Below are positions 47,394-58,400 of a stretch of DNA of 64,000 bases, piece by piece. Made by a program: the position numbers and the translations under genes. This stretch comes from Apteryx mantelli. Its lineage: Eukaryota > Chordata > Aves > Apterygiformes > Apterygidae. Within the stretch, counting starts at the first letter, position 1; each line of letters begins with the position of its first letter. The notes under the pieces are model-generated. The model ran no database searches. It was not told the origin of the DNA and saw only the letters and a program-made list of their open reading frames with translations. The stretch is taken from assembly GCF_036417845.1 (NCBI RefSeq), contig NW_027118693.1:3048001-3112000 (forward strand), in the 5' to 3' direction.

Positions 47394-48316
47394 ATGTCAA
47401 ACGGCAGCCCCCCCACTGAGTTCCTCCTCCTGGTGTTCACAGAAACGCGCAAGCTGCAGCTCTTGCACTTCTCGCTCTTCCTGGGCATCTACCTGGCTGC
47501 CCTCATGGGCAACGGCCTCATCATCACTGCCATCGCCTGTAACCACCACCTCCACACCCCCATGTACTTCTTCCTTCTCAATCTCTCTCTCGTAGACATT
47601 GGCACCATCTCCACCACTGGCCCCAAATCCATGGACAATTCCCTGAGTGACACCAGGGCCATTCCCTACTCAGGATGTGCTGCCCAGGTCTTTTTCTTCA
47701 TTTTCTTATGCTCAGCAGAGTTTTATCTCCTCACCATCAAGGCATATGACCGCTATGTTGCCATCTGCAGACCCCTGCACTCACTACAGGACCCTCATGG
47801 GCAGCAGAGCTTGTGCCAAAATGGCAGCAGCTGTCTGGGGCAGCAGTTTTCTTTATGGACGCCTTTTCAATACCACTCTGCCAAGGCAATGTCGTGGAGC
47901 AGTTCTTCTGTGAAGTCCCCCAGATCCTCTGGCTCTCCTGCTCAGACGCCTACCTCAGGGAAGCTGGGGTTATTGTGGTTACTTTCTCTGTAGTGTTTGG
48001 CTGTTTTGTTTTCATTGTGCTGTCCTATGTGCAGATCTTCACAGCTGTGCTGAGGATCCCCTCTGAGCAGGGATGGCACAAAGCCTTTTCCATGTGCCTC
48101 CCGCACCTGGCTGTGGCCTCCCTGTTTGTCAGCACTGCCATGTTTGCCTACCTGAAGCCCCCCTCCCTCTCCTCCCCAGCTCTGGATCTGGTGGTGGCTG
48201 TCCTGTACGCAGTGCTGCCTCCTGCAGTCAACCCCCTCATCTACAGCATGAGGAACAAGGAGCTCAAGGAGGCCCTGAAGAAACCGATTCAGTTAGTACT
48301 ATTTCAGCAGCAATAA
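47394..48316 (+). pseudogene. Olfactory receptor pseudogene, OR14-like (avian gamma-c type)
   Basis: Three successive frames carry one OR. Frame one (47,394 to about 47,780) has 'MSNGSPPTEFLLLVF', GN in TM1, 'LHTPMYFFLLNLSLVDIGTI' and 'KAYDRYVAICRPLH'. Frame two (about 47,780-47,860) has 'YRTLMGSRACAKMAAAVWGS'. Frame three (about 47,860-48,316) has 'LCQGNVVEQFFCEVPQIL', 'SCSDAYLREAGVIVV', 'HKAFSMCLPHLAV', 'LKPPSLSSPALDLVVAVLYA' and 'PPAVNPLIYSMRNKELKEAL'. The 'FFCEVPQIL' and 'SMRNKELKEAL' signatures are those of the large bird OR14-like clade. There are at least two frameshifts, the second with a few residues lost in extracellular loop 2. The coding ATG is the usual MSNGS start. It belongs to a different OR clade from the four upstream copies. 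Confidence 0.92.
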
Positions 48317-49384
48317 GATGCCCATCTCTATTCACAGGCAAGTTCCAACTGATCTCAGGCAACTGCTGTGGTTTGCGAGTTCTATCTGTGACACTCATGT
48401 TTGTACAGAAACGGTGGAATTCATCCCACTTCTCCCGCGGCACAAACCCAGTCTGTCTGAGCCAGAGGCCTTCTGTAAATCTGCCTATCGCTGTGTCAGA
48501 GCTGGCCTCCCAGGTGGCATCTTTGGGGGGTTTCCTCAGGGCAGCACCTGAAGGTTGGGCTCCTCTTCCAAAGCGGGAGCCAGGAATGCATTCAGGGAAT
48601 TGCACCCTAAAAAGCCCTGTTGCTGCGCTTGGGTTTTCCATGGGCTAAGGGGGGTGCGCTCGCAGGGTGATGTGTTAGAGAATGAGGGCTGGATTCAGCC
48701 CTCGCTTGTGGGTGCCCAGGACCGCTGGAGATGGTGAGTGTTAAAGAGGTATCTGCTGGAGATTGTCTCACGTATTACAGGGCTGGTGACAGATGCCCTT
48801 CCTTCTGGAAGGGAATACGGAGCCACACAGTGAGCACAGGGGATCTCCCAGGACAGCGGGTGCCTGGGATGGGCAGTGAGTGGAGACTCACAAAAACAAG
48901 TGGAGTCACTCAAAGTAAAGGGCTAAAAAAACCGAGGGCTTGGCAATCTCGGAAGGGGCAGCGGTGACTCAGCAGACACAGGGAAGAGAGCCCCAGGAGC
49001 GGTTCATGTCACCCACAATGAAAAACTATGGCCTTGGTCTAATGACACATCTGAACCCATCCTGAACCACTGGAAATGCTCTGCGAAATGCTCTCCAGAC
49101 ATCTTCCACAGCCACAGACCCTGGGGAGGGGGTTGTCAGGTGCAATGATGCTGGTCCAGCTGGGGCTGCCCTGACCAGCACGACCAATGCAGAGTCACCC
49201 CAGGGCCCTACAGCCCGCTTGCGCTGCAGAGCAGCACTGCCAGCCCGGGTTCCTGTGGGCAGCACAGAGGAGGGGTGCAAGAACGGCGAGGGGGGATGCC
49301 CTTATGATGTGATTCTCCTCAGTACCATGTAGAACCATGGCATTGCAGAGCAATTTTGGCTGGGAGAGAGCACTAGTTTCTACT
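48317..49384. other. 3' flank of the OR14-like pseudogene
   Basis: No gene or recognised repeat. The frames present are short and overlap one another on both strands. Confidence 0.4.
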
Positions 49385-49935
49385 AAGTCTCTAGTCCTAC
49401 CTCCTGGGCCATAAGTCACTAGTCCTAGCTCCTTCTCAAAACATCTCCAAGTAGATGAGGTTTCTCATGACCTTGTCCAGACAAATTTTGAAAAAAACTC
49501 CCAAGATGGAGATCCTCACGACCTCTCTGGGAAGCTGGTCTATTGTTTGATCCCTTAAGAAGGAAATGTTTTTCCTTCTTTCACGTGGGATGTCCCATAT
49601 TTCTGCTTGTGCCTGTTGCCTCCTGTCCTTCCACTGTCCATTTTTTACCAGAGCGTGGCTCTGATTTCTCTACACCCTCCCAGCTGGTCACCGTAAAGAG
49701 CAAGAAGATCTCCCCTGAGCCTTCCCTTCTCCACGCTGAACAGACCCATGTCTCTCAGCAGCTCCTTATGCCTCATGGGCTCCAGGCCCAAACCATCCTT
49801 CTGGCCTCTGCTGTTCTCACTCCTGTCTGTCACTCTCTCTCTTTCCTGGGCAATCCACGACTGCACACAGCACTCCGCATGTGGCTCACAAGCGCCAGAC
49901 GGAGGGGCCTCCGCTGCAGGCTGCTCCTCTGCAAA
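49385..49935 (-). mobile_element. CR1 LINE 3' fragment, degraded
   Basis: Antisense CR1: 'acctctctgggaagctggtc' (49,518-49,537), 'gcctgttgcctcctgtcctt' (49,611-49,630) and 'gagccttcccttctccacgc' (49,717-49,736) are the antisense words for the RT C-terminus and 3' UTR. The minus frame has 'LLRDMGLFSVEKGRLRGDLL'. It is interrupted elsewhere. Confidence 0.75.
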
Positions 49936-50239
49936 GGGAGGAAACTCGATGTTTCTAGCACGGAGCTGATGTCGAAGCAGCATCCGCAGCCCGGCCAGCC
50001 CCAGCGGCCTCAGCTCTCCCTGGCCCAGCCACAGGGCCCCGAGCAGGGCTGCTCACCCTGCTCCACTGCCCCCGCACTCCCTGTCCCCTCATGCCCCATC
50101 CCAGCCCTGGCGCTGCCTGGCTGCCCTGGGACGGGGCACCTCCAGCCCCCTGCAAGGGCCAAGAGGCATGGGAGGAGCGGGCTGGCATGGAGGAGGTCGC
50201 CATCCCTCTGCCTGCCTGGGGCTGCATCCGTGGCATGGG
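49936..50239. other. GC-rich unassigned spacer
   Basis: A GC-rich stretch between the CR1 tail and the retroviral fossil. Nothing recognisable is coded. Confidence 0.35.
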
Positions 50240-51560
50240 GAAAGCTGAGGAACAACGGAGGGATCATTAACAGTAGGAGTAGAGGATGTAACATCAACCG
50301 CAATACATTGCTAGCTTTGGGGGAAACCAGCCTTGAAGGATATCATATCCATGAGCTTCAGTAAGGCTCGTTTCCACTTTTACTAACCAAATCCATTTGC
50401 TATTATCATATATCATCATTCCTTCTCTTTCCTCTAAGCATTCTCCAGTTTTAGACAGTTACATGAGTAACCTTGGCGTTCTGTTTGAGAAAGTTTTCAA
50501 GCTGGTGGAAGGTTACTTCAAGTGTTACTGATACATTAAATGGTGCAAAAAAAGGCATCGTTTCCTCAGTCCTATGAGAAGTTAACCAGTAAGTCTGCTT
50601 GGTGATTTGGTCAAAAATATATGTTACATTACAACAGCAAATGTTGCCTTTCAGGTATGTAGTACCCATTTCACTCTATGTCAAACCATGGGCAGCTTCC
50701 CATCCAGTGTTATTACAAACAGCTACATTTAGACTAAAGTTAGATCTTAGGGTGAAGGTAACATTAGTGCTTCCTATCAGTCCTTGACCTCATGCTGTTG
50801 CAGATGGTATTCCTCCTGCAACTGTAGTTTTAAGGAGGGGCTGCGACTGATCTTCAATACCCGAGTTGTCCCATGGGCAACATGAAAAGGCAGAACCTGA
50901 CAGAAACAGGTTTTGGGTGTCTGTTCCAGTTATCAGCGTTCCCACGGTGAGAAGGTAACAACCCATTTCCCTGCAAGAGAAGACACCCAGGTCTTGGACA
51001 CCATCCAAGCCTCACTTATGGTGAACTTACTCCCTTCAGGGTCTACAGCATCCCATACTCCTTTTCCTTTGGAAAACAGCAGAGTCACCCAGACTGATCC
51101 CTGAGTTGGGTGTTTAACCACAACCTCATCTCCAGGACATCGAGAGCGTTTTATTTCTGTTTTAAGAGGGATTCATGCAGCTACTGACACAAACCCCTTA
51201 GCTATGGGACTTCCCATCGGCGTTTGTCACTTATTTAGCCGACTTACGGCTTCCCACAAACGGGATCCCCACTTAGAAGTATTCTACGAGAGAAGAGTCA
51301 CTCTTGCGTAGCTGCTGTTTCTGTGGTCCATTCCATCTTTCTGCTACCACATTACTTTGAGGTATAATACAGTAGGTGGAAAGCGCACTGAACTCCATCT
51401 GAAGCACACCAAGTTTGCACTTCTTTATTCTTCAGATGTGATCCATTATCAGCTTGTATTTCCCTGGGAAAGGGGAAAGCAGCAAGCCACTGGTTCAAAC
51501 CAGCAATGCTTGCTAGACCAGTTGCAGCTCAGCTGGGGAGCACATTCTCTCTACCACCAA
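50240..51560 (-). mobile_element. Endogenous retrovirus fossil, integrase end and envelope-like part
   Basis: On the minus strand, 51,480-51,290 shows integrase-core text: 'EIQADNGSHL' around the second catalytic Asp, and 'AERWNGPQKQQLRK' around the catalytic Glu helix. At 51,130-50,930 a piece resembles the integrase C-terminal domain ('VKHPTQGSVWVTLLF'). Downstream, 50,800-50,240 reads like a glycoprotein with several N-X-S/T sequons and a terminal hydrophobic stretch (around 50,255-50,300), which I interpret as envelope. That order, integrase then envelope, is retroviral. LTRs are not recognised. It is old, broken in several places, and may continue rightward to about 52,450 in a part I cannot assign. 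Confidence 0.6.
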
Positions 51561-52740
51561 TTATTTCTCCTCCTCTAAGGATGTCTTTCCAGCCTTCAGG
51601 TGTTCGCATGAGTCTGGAGGGTGGCCTTTCTTTTAGGCTCTGGTTCCCTTTGTGCTGAGATTAATTCAGCTTTCTTTGCGACAGCTGGGGTCAGTCACAC
51701 CTGCGTTCTTCCCTGAACCTGCTTCCATTGGGGGGATTTATTGGTCGGTCACAGTACAAGAAGCAAGTGGAGTTCAAGTTCCTGGAAGATGTTCTAGGAG
51801 ACCAAATCAGAAAGCACACAGATGCCTTTGTCAAAATAAACACCTATAGCTATGACAAGAGGCTTCTAGGATTAGACAAAGGAAAGTATGAAATTCAAAG
51901 AACACCAGCTCAAGGGTTTGAAAAAGAAGGATTGCTTTTATCCTAAAAAAAATTCTCAATTTTAATACAGTCATCCCAGAGCAATTGCATTTTGAGTTCA
52001 CATGAGCTTAGCTGTTTTGATTTTGTAAAGCATAGGTAAAATGTCTTAAGTTTTACAACAATTTTCTTAGACAATGAACAGGCATCTTCTTTCAATTCTA
52101 ACTCTGCCATCTGAATAGGCAACATCCTCCTACTTATACTAGTGGAGGGCATAATTTATGTGCTGTATAATGTGCTTCAGCCTGAATCAGTCCAGTCTGC
52201 TCATCGGCCCTTTGAGCTAAGCTGGTTAATTTTGCCTTCAGCCCATTTGGGAGCCCTCCTATTCCCCTGTTTGCCAGCAGAACTGCCAAGGGCAATAATC
52301 TCTCCATACGGAGATGGGACCAGATTACCGGTGCAATAATACTGCCTGAATTGAGTGGAGCTCTGTGCAGAGTGAGCAGCCATCTGTAACCTCCTTTTCT
52401 TCAAAGAACATAGCTGCAGCTTCTGTTTTGATTGAGCAGCTCCTGCAAATGTTCGTAGTTAGGGCACAGCAGACCCAATTTTCTATGGGGCATGTTTCCA
52501 TGTTGGGTTTAGTTGTTCCATAGGGGCTTGATCATGGAGATCCTCATGCAATCGAGCATGTATTCAAAGGGTTTAGACGGTTCCGAGCCTAACTCCCACC
52601 CTGAAGTCTGGGCTCCAGAAACGATCAGTTCCACCTACTCTGCATTTAATTAATACTGCATTTCATAGCTTGGCTATGAAACACAGAAAAAAGGGAAAAT
52701 ATCTCTGAACTTGGTCAGTAGGCTCTGGGGAAAGTTACTT
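51561..52740. other. Unassigned stretch, possibly more of the retroviral fossil
   Basis: No gene is recognised. The minus-strand frame at 52,201-52,404 has no clear family match. The stretch ends at the sharp rise in GC content near 52,745. Confidence 0.35.
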
Positions 52741-52744
52741 CTTG

Positions 52745-53720
52745 AATGCAAATCCCAGGGCTGATGCAGCTCGGGCTATGGGTCGTAGCTCGGCTTTTAA
52801 GGCGGGGGTTAGGGGAGGCTCGGGGAGGGTTCGGGCACTGCTCGGGGTTTCTTGGGAGCGGTGCGGGCACGGGCTGGGCTCGGGGCAGGGCTGGGGCTGC
52901 GGGCGAGCGCTCTAGGGCTGGGGCTGAGGGCGAGGGCTGGGTGCGAGCTGGGAAGGGGTCACAGCTGGGGGGCTCCGCGGCTGGGGTGGGGCAGGGGTGG
53001 GGCTGGGGTGGGGGGAGCGGGGCAGGGCCGTGGCCGGGGCAGGCTCCAGCTCCGGCTCCGGCTCCGGCTCTGGTTCCAGGGAAGCGGTGCGAGGCCAGGC
53101 CAGGCCTGACAGCAGCAGTCTCCCCGCGCGGTCCCAGCCGCACTGCCGCAGCCCGACCCTCCCCGCCCCGGCTGCCGGCTCCATCGTGCAGCGCCCTGAC
53201 GCCCTTCGCGCCCCCGCTGCCTCCAGCCCCGGCGGCGCCGTTTGGGGCCGGGTGTCGCGCAGGGGCCGGGCCGGGCCGGGGCTGCGCTGGAGTCAGGGTG
53301 GCACCGAGCCTGCCCGCCCTCAGGGGTGCCGCCCCGGCCGGCCAATCAGCTAGCGAGGGGAGGCAGCAAGCCAATGAGTGCCTGGGAGGGGCGGGGTGTG
53401 CCCTGAGCGACATGCAGGCCGCCCAATGGCGTGTCCTGGCAGGGCTGTCCCTGCTGCCCGGCCCTGGGGCCAGTGTGGTGCAGCGCCCGCCACCCGCCGC
53501 CTCCTGCGCCTGGGCCCGGGCTCACCCGGGATGGGCCCGTGGGCGAGTGGGGTGCGGCGTGGGCGTCTGCCCCACGGCCGCGCCGGGAATGGCCTGCTGT
53601 GCTCCCCGTCCCACCGTGGCGCGGCCGGGCTGTCACTCCGTGCCTGGCCGTGGCACAGCCCATCTGCCCTCGCCCCCCCGGCCTTAGCCCCGGCCCAGCA
53701 GTTTGGTGCTGCCATGGACA
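52745..53720 (+). promoter_or_regulatory. CpG island with CCAAT and GC boxes, candidate promoter
   Basis: About 1 kb of very GC-rich, CpG-dense DNA begins abruptly after AT-rich sequence. It holds three CCAAT boxes on the plus strand (53,342-53,346; 53,371-53,375; 53,423-53,427) and a GC box GGGGCGGGG (53,388-53,396), all within 90 bp. There is no obvious TATA box. A short GCTCCG-type hexamer repeat lies at about 53,042-53,077. The arrangement is that of an NF-Y/Sp1-type CpG-island promoter. It may drive the plus-strand MROH-like gene, whose first traced exon at 55,483 is preceded by a splice acceptor and so needs an upstream exon. That link is inference, and a minus-strand transcript is equally possible. 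Confidence 0.6.
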
Positions 53721-53849
53721 AAGTCCTGTTTCGGCAGCTGTGGAGCGGTTTGTCCTGAATTTCCGGCTCCAAACCCATCCCTGTGTCCACTCGGCACGTC
53801 CCTGGGTCATGGCTGTTGTTGTTGCGGATGTCAGAGATGTTGCTGTTGT

Positions 53850-54285
53850 GGGTCACAAAGATGCCCGAAGAGTTGGAGCATCTCCCGCAGGAGGAGACGC
53901 TGCGAGAGCTGGGACTGTTTTGCCTGGAAAACAGGCTGCTGGTGGGCATGTTTTCAGGGGGTGTAAATATGTGATGGGAGGGTGTAAGGAAGACGGAGAC
54001 CGTGGCTCTGAGTGGCTCTCAGTGGTACCCAGTGAGAGGAGGAGAGGCAGTGGGCACAAAATGGCAAACCAGGGAATTCCACTTGAATGTAAGAAAACAC
54101 TTTTTCACTGTGAAGGTGGTTAAACACGGGAAGAGGTTTCCTGAGCGGTTGTGGAGTCTCGACTCTGTGCGATACTCCAAACCCGCCTGACCCGGTCCTG
54201 GGCAACCTGCCCTATTTGCCCCTGCTTGATCAGGGGGGGTGGACCAGGGGATCTCCAGAGGTCCCCGCCAAGCTCAGCTGCTCCA
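53850..54285 (+). mobile_element. CR1 LINE 3' fragment
   Basis: Plus-strand CR1 RT C-terminus: 'EELEHLPQEETLRELGLFCL' at about 53,865-53,925, then the 'GCKEDGDR' and 'HLNVRKHFFTVKVVKHGKRF' regions. It ends in the 3' UTR words 'gatctccagaggtcc' (54,250-54,264). Frame changes are present. It inserted between the CpG island and the telomere-like tract. Confidence 0.88.
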
Positions 54286-54352
54286 GCACCTCCCAATCCC
54301 TGCCTGTCCTCTGCCTCCCGGGGTCGGAGGGAGCCCGGAGGGAGTGTTAGCA

Positions 54353-54832
54353 GAGGGGTTGCAGGTTAGGTGGTGAGCGCGAGGGGCAGAGCTAACGGGG
54401 AAGGGGTCCAGGTTAGCAGTTAGGGTTCAGGCATCTCCTTCGGGTTTCTGCTTCGGGGTCGTGTTCAGGGTAGGGCCAGGGACGAGAGCTCGCTGTATCG
54501 GGTTAGGGATTGGGTGAGGATTAGGGTGAGGTTTTGTTGTTCTGCTGAGGGTTTCTGGTCCTTGTTCTGAGTGCTGGCTAGCTTTGTGGGGGATTGGGTT
54601 ATGACCAGAGGTGAGGGCTAGGGTGAAGGCTAGCATTTTAGTGCTAGGGCTGAGGGTTAGGGATTAGGGTGAGGGCTCAGGTAAGAGTTAGGGAAAGGGG
54701 TTACAGGCCTGTGTTTTGGCTTAGCGGTTCGGGTTTGGGGTGAGGGATTAGAGTGGGGGGTTGGGGTAAGAGGTAGGGCTGGCGTTAGGTTTAGGAGTAG
54801 GGCTTAAGGTTAGTGGTTAGTGATGAGGAGGT
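54353..54832 (+). repeat. Degenerate telomere-like (TTAGGG-related) tract
   Basis: Six exact TTAGGG hexamers lie at 54,420, 54,503, 54,521, 54,657, 54,664 and 54,688. They are set in a background of close variants (gttagc, gctaggg, ggttagg, gattagag, ggtagggc) over 480 bp, all G-rich on the plus strand. It resembles degenerate interstitial or subtelomeric sequence rather than a true telomere array. Confidence 0.65.
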
Positions 54833-55482
54833 TAGTTCCTCCAGCCCCCGGGCAGTCGGGGATGAAACACGAGGGATGTGGGCGTGCGCAGCCCCACGCT
54901 GCCCCTCGAGCTGCCCCCCCTGCCCTCTCCCAGCTCTCTCCTGCCCGGGGCAGCTGCGTTCAGGTCCGGGAGTCCCTCGTGGCACCGGCTGCTGCTCCTG
55001 GCCCAGCTCCCGGCAGCAGAGGCGACCTCACAGTCGCCACCCGGCGGGGCCATTGTGACCCCCCCCTTGTGACACCCGCGGTGCTGCCAGGCGCTGGTGA
55101 GGCCGCGGCCCCACAGTGTCCGGGAGGACGGCGACGGGAGAGGTCAGGAGCACGCGGGGCTCATGGAGAAGCCACCGAGCGCAGCTGCATCCTTCCCTGC
55201 CGCCCTGGCAGCCCCGCAGAGCCGAGGCATTTCCCGAGGCCTTCCCACCTCCCGGCCTGGATGAGGGCGACGGGGCTGGGGCTGGGCAGCGCCACGGGGC
55301 CGTGGGGGCCCTCGGCTGCGGTGGGGGCAGAGCCTTGCGGAAGGGGCTGAGGCACAGGAGAGCTGGCGCCAGGGCCAGGGCCGGGGTGGGGGGACAGTGC
55401 AGTGCCGCCACCACCCCCGTGGGGACCCTCCCCGGCTCTGTGTTAAAAACTCTCCCCCTCACACCTCTGCTCTGCCCCGCAG
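54833..55482. other. GC-rich region upstream of the first traced MROH exon
   Basis: GC-rich sequence with long open frames on both strands (176 codons at 54,820-55,350 plus; 334 codons at 55,028-56,032 minus). I attribute these to base composition. The last bases before 55,483, a pyrimidine tract ending in CCCCGCAG, form a good splice acceptor. Confidence 0.45.
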
Positions 55483-55483
55483 G

Positions 55484-58400
55484 ATGGAGGAGAGACCCCC
55501 CAGCCACCCCCGGGTGGCCTGGGAGAAGGAGGGCGCCCGCCCCCGCAGGCCCTGGGCAGCCCAGGAGCAGGACAGGGCTCCCAAGGGGAGCAGCTTTCCG
55601 CAGAGCGGTGAGTGAGCGGCCCCGTGGGGCTGGTCTGGGCCGGGGCTGGGGAGCACATCCTGCTCTGCGCCGGGCTCCCATCTCCCTGGCAGGCTGGTGT
55701 CGGGGTCCCCAGGGGTGCTGGCACAGTGGTGCCCGGCTGCCTGGGCCCGCTCGGGGCTTGGGAGCCGGCCCCAGCACAGTATGTGCCATGGAAGGAGAGC
55801 GCAGATGGACGCAGCTCCTGCTCCCTGGGACGGGCAGCGAGCGGCAGCTCTGCAGCAGGAGGAGTGATGCTGCGGGACGGGGACCTTTCCTGCCTGCCTG
55901 CGAGCAAGTTCCCAACCGTGGTGCAGCTGAGGTGCTCCCCTGCCTCGCTGGCTCCAGCATCGCAGCCCGTGTGCTGGGCACCCTGCAGCCCTGAGAAGCC
56001 TGGGGGAGACTGCGTCCACGGGAGCAGGCCATGGCTGGAGAGAGGGCAGAGCTCAGTGTGCTACTCTCTGCTGCCTGTGGTCAGTGTCTGCAGTCGTCCT
56101 GGCTCTCGTCCTTTCTCAGGTGCGAGGTTTTCCATCTGCAGCTGGACAAAGCTGTCCAGAGAGGATGAGGAAGCCCTGGAGTTCATCCAGGCCTTTGTGA
56201 GCAGCAGACAAAAGGTAGCTGCAGCCGTGTCCGTCGGGGTGGTGCGTGTGTCTCCCTCCGGGTCCTGTCGGGTCTGCTGCCTGCTGCCAGGCTGCTGGGG
56301 GGCTGCTGGCTGTGCAGAGCTGCTCCTGTGCAGGGGTCCTGCACAGTAGTGCAGCCCCCTCACTGCTCTGGTCCTGCTGGCCTTTCCTCTCCCCTCTCAC
56401 ACTCTGTCTCTCTTCCCTGTGTGTCAGGAAGAGGTGCAGAAGCTGAAGTTTCTAGCGTCCATCTGCACCCTCTGCAGAGACAGCAGCTCCAAGGCCTTGC
56501 AGTGGGGCCTGGATGTTTTCTGCTGCAGATACGAGCTGGCAGAGAATATCAAGGTGAGGGGAGATGCAGCAGGTGTGAGGAGGGGGTCAAGGGCAGCTGG
56601 GCACAGGCACAGCTTGGGCATTGGGAGGGTTGGGGCATGTGTGCATTGGCAGAGCTCCTGCCAGCAGGACTCCAGGTGCTCCTGAGAAGCCCTGCAAGCT
56701 GAGACCTTGGCAGGGTGGGGGTCATTCTGGGCTGCAGTGCAGGGATGGGGGCATGAGGGCTCTGCCAGCCTCGCAGACTGTTGCTAGGTCTGCTGGTGCT
56801 GGGTGGTGGCAGTTGCCATGCCTGAATCCTGGTTGTGCTGTCCAGGTGCTGCTGCAAGAGGAGCCCATGGACCACCTGGGCACAGCAGTGCGTCAGCAAG
56901 CCATGCTTGCTATCACGGCAATGAGGTACCTACCGCAGCCCCTGGTTTGGTGCAAGAGCTCTCCACAGCATGGCCCTGATGGCGGTGTCCCTGTCTGGGA
57001 GGTGTCCCCCGTCCTGGGAGGAGGCTGGCGGTGCTGTCTGCTGGGCCTCTGCTCTCCCCTGCCCTGGGCTGGTCAGTAGGGCAGATGGGAGGGCAGAGGG
57101 GTGCCTGCAGGTCCCCAGGACACCTTGGCTTTTACCCCAGAAGGGGAGGCAGATGGTTGAGAAGGCGTGAGGCCTACCCGCCAGGACTGTCCTCTGTCCC
57201 TGGAGCAGTGTCATGGAAGGAGGGGGCACCTCCCTATAGGGCTCCCCTAACTGCTCTCCATACCAGCGCGGGGACTCCTGCCCCAGAGGTCCACATCCAC
57301 CTGCCCAGGGCATCAAGGCAGCCCTCCCAGCACCAGTGTCGAGCAGGCCCCTCTCTCTCTCTCTCTCTCTCTTTGCAGTGCAGTGAAGCCGGTTCTGGAG
57401 GGCAAAAAGAGCAGCCTCCTCCATGCCTGCTTCCGGAGTGTCTTCTTGCTTCCTCCCAAAGAAGACATGGAGAACGTGGACACATCCCTCTATTCCAAGG
57501 TATGTGCTGGGTGAGCTACAGGGAGCCTGTCAGCCCCTCTGGGCTTGCCCCTGGCTCTCCTGTGCTGTGAGGCAACTCCCTTTGTTCTCTTCCTCTGGGC
57601 TGGGCCACGGCAGAGCCCCCAGGCTGCTCCGTGCACAGCAGCTCTCCCCTACCCTGAGGCCTCTCCCTGGCCACTGCAGGGCAGTGGGTGTCGTCCCCTG
57701 GCAGCAGGAGTTCAGCTCATTCTGCTGTGGGTCAGAGGGGGCGGTGAAAGAGTGCCACAACCCTGTGTCCTCCTTGCAGACCCTGGACGCCATGGACAGC
57801 ATGTTGGAGATGCTGGTGCTCAACTCTGCCACTTCCAGCCTCCTGGAGCTGCAGAATATCTTGCAGGTGTGGCATTTGCAAAGAGTGGGCTTCCCAGGGA
57901 CTGCTCTTCAGCTCAGAGGGAAGTGACACCCGCAGGTGGACATTCCCCACCTCAGTGCCATGTGCAGGCAGCACACTGCAGGGAGGGGAGCCACCTGCCT
58001 TTGGTGACCAGGGATTCCCCCCTGTGCTCTGGGGTGAGCCCAGTGTCCCCTGGCTGCAGCCCAAGTGCCTTCCCCTTCCCCAGACTCCTCCTGGGTCACA
58101 GGAGAGCCTTGCCCCCTGCACTGCTGGGCCAACTCTGCCCCCAAAGCTTTTCTGGCACTAAAGGCCTGGGAGGAGTTGGACCCTTCTTCTCTTGGCACCA
58201 CACAGGTGGCAGCTGGTGCTGCATCCCCCTGCCTCCCTTTCCCTTGTACTTCCGTCCCCAGATCTGAATGAGGCAGAGACCTCCTGGGAGCTGCCCATCC
58301 TGCAAGGGGAGCCCAGCTGAGAAGCTCGGTTCTTCTGCCATCCCAAGAGGCCATAGCCCAGCCTCCCCCATGCAGAGTCCCAGGGAAGGTGCTGCCCTAA

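Noticed and set aside
52746-53687. 313-codon open frame on the plus strand
   Set aside because: It lies wholly in a CpG island, is almost all Gly/Ala/Pro/Arg, and overlaps several equally long frames on the other strand. GC content explains it.
55028-56032. 334-codon open frame on the minus strand
   Set aside because: It runs antisense through the first MROH exons in very GC-rich DNA and shows no domain.
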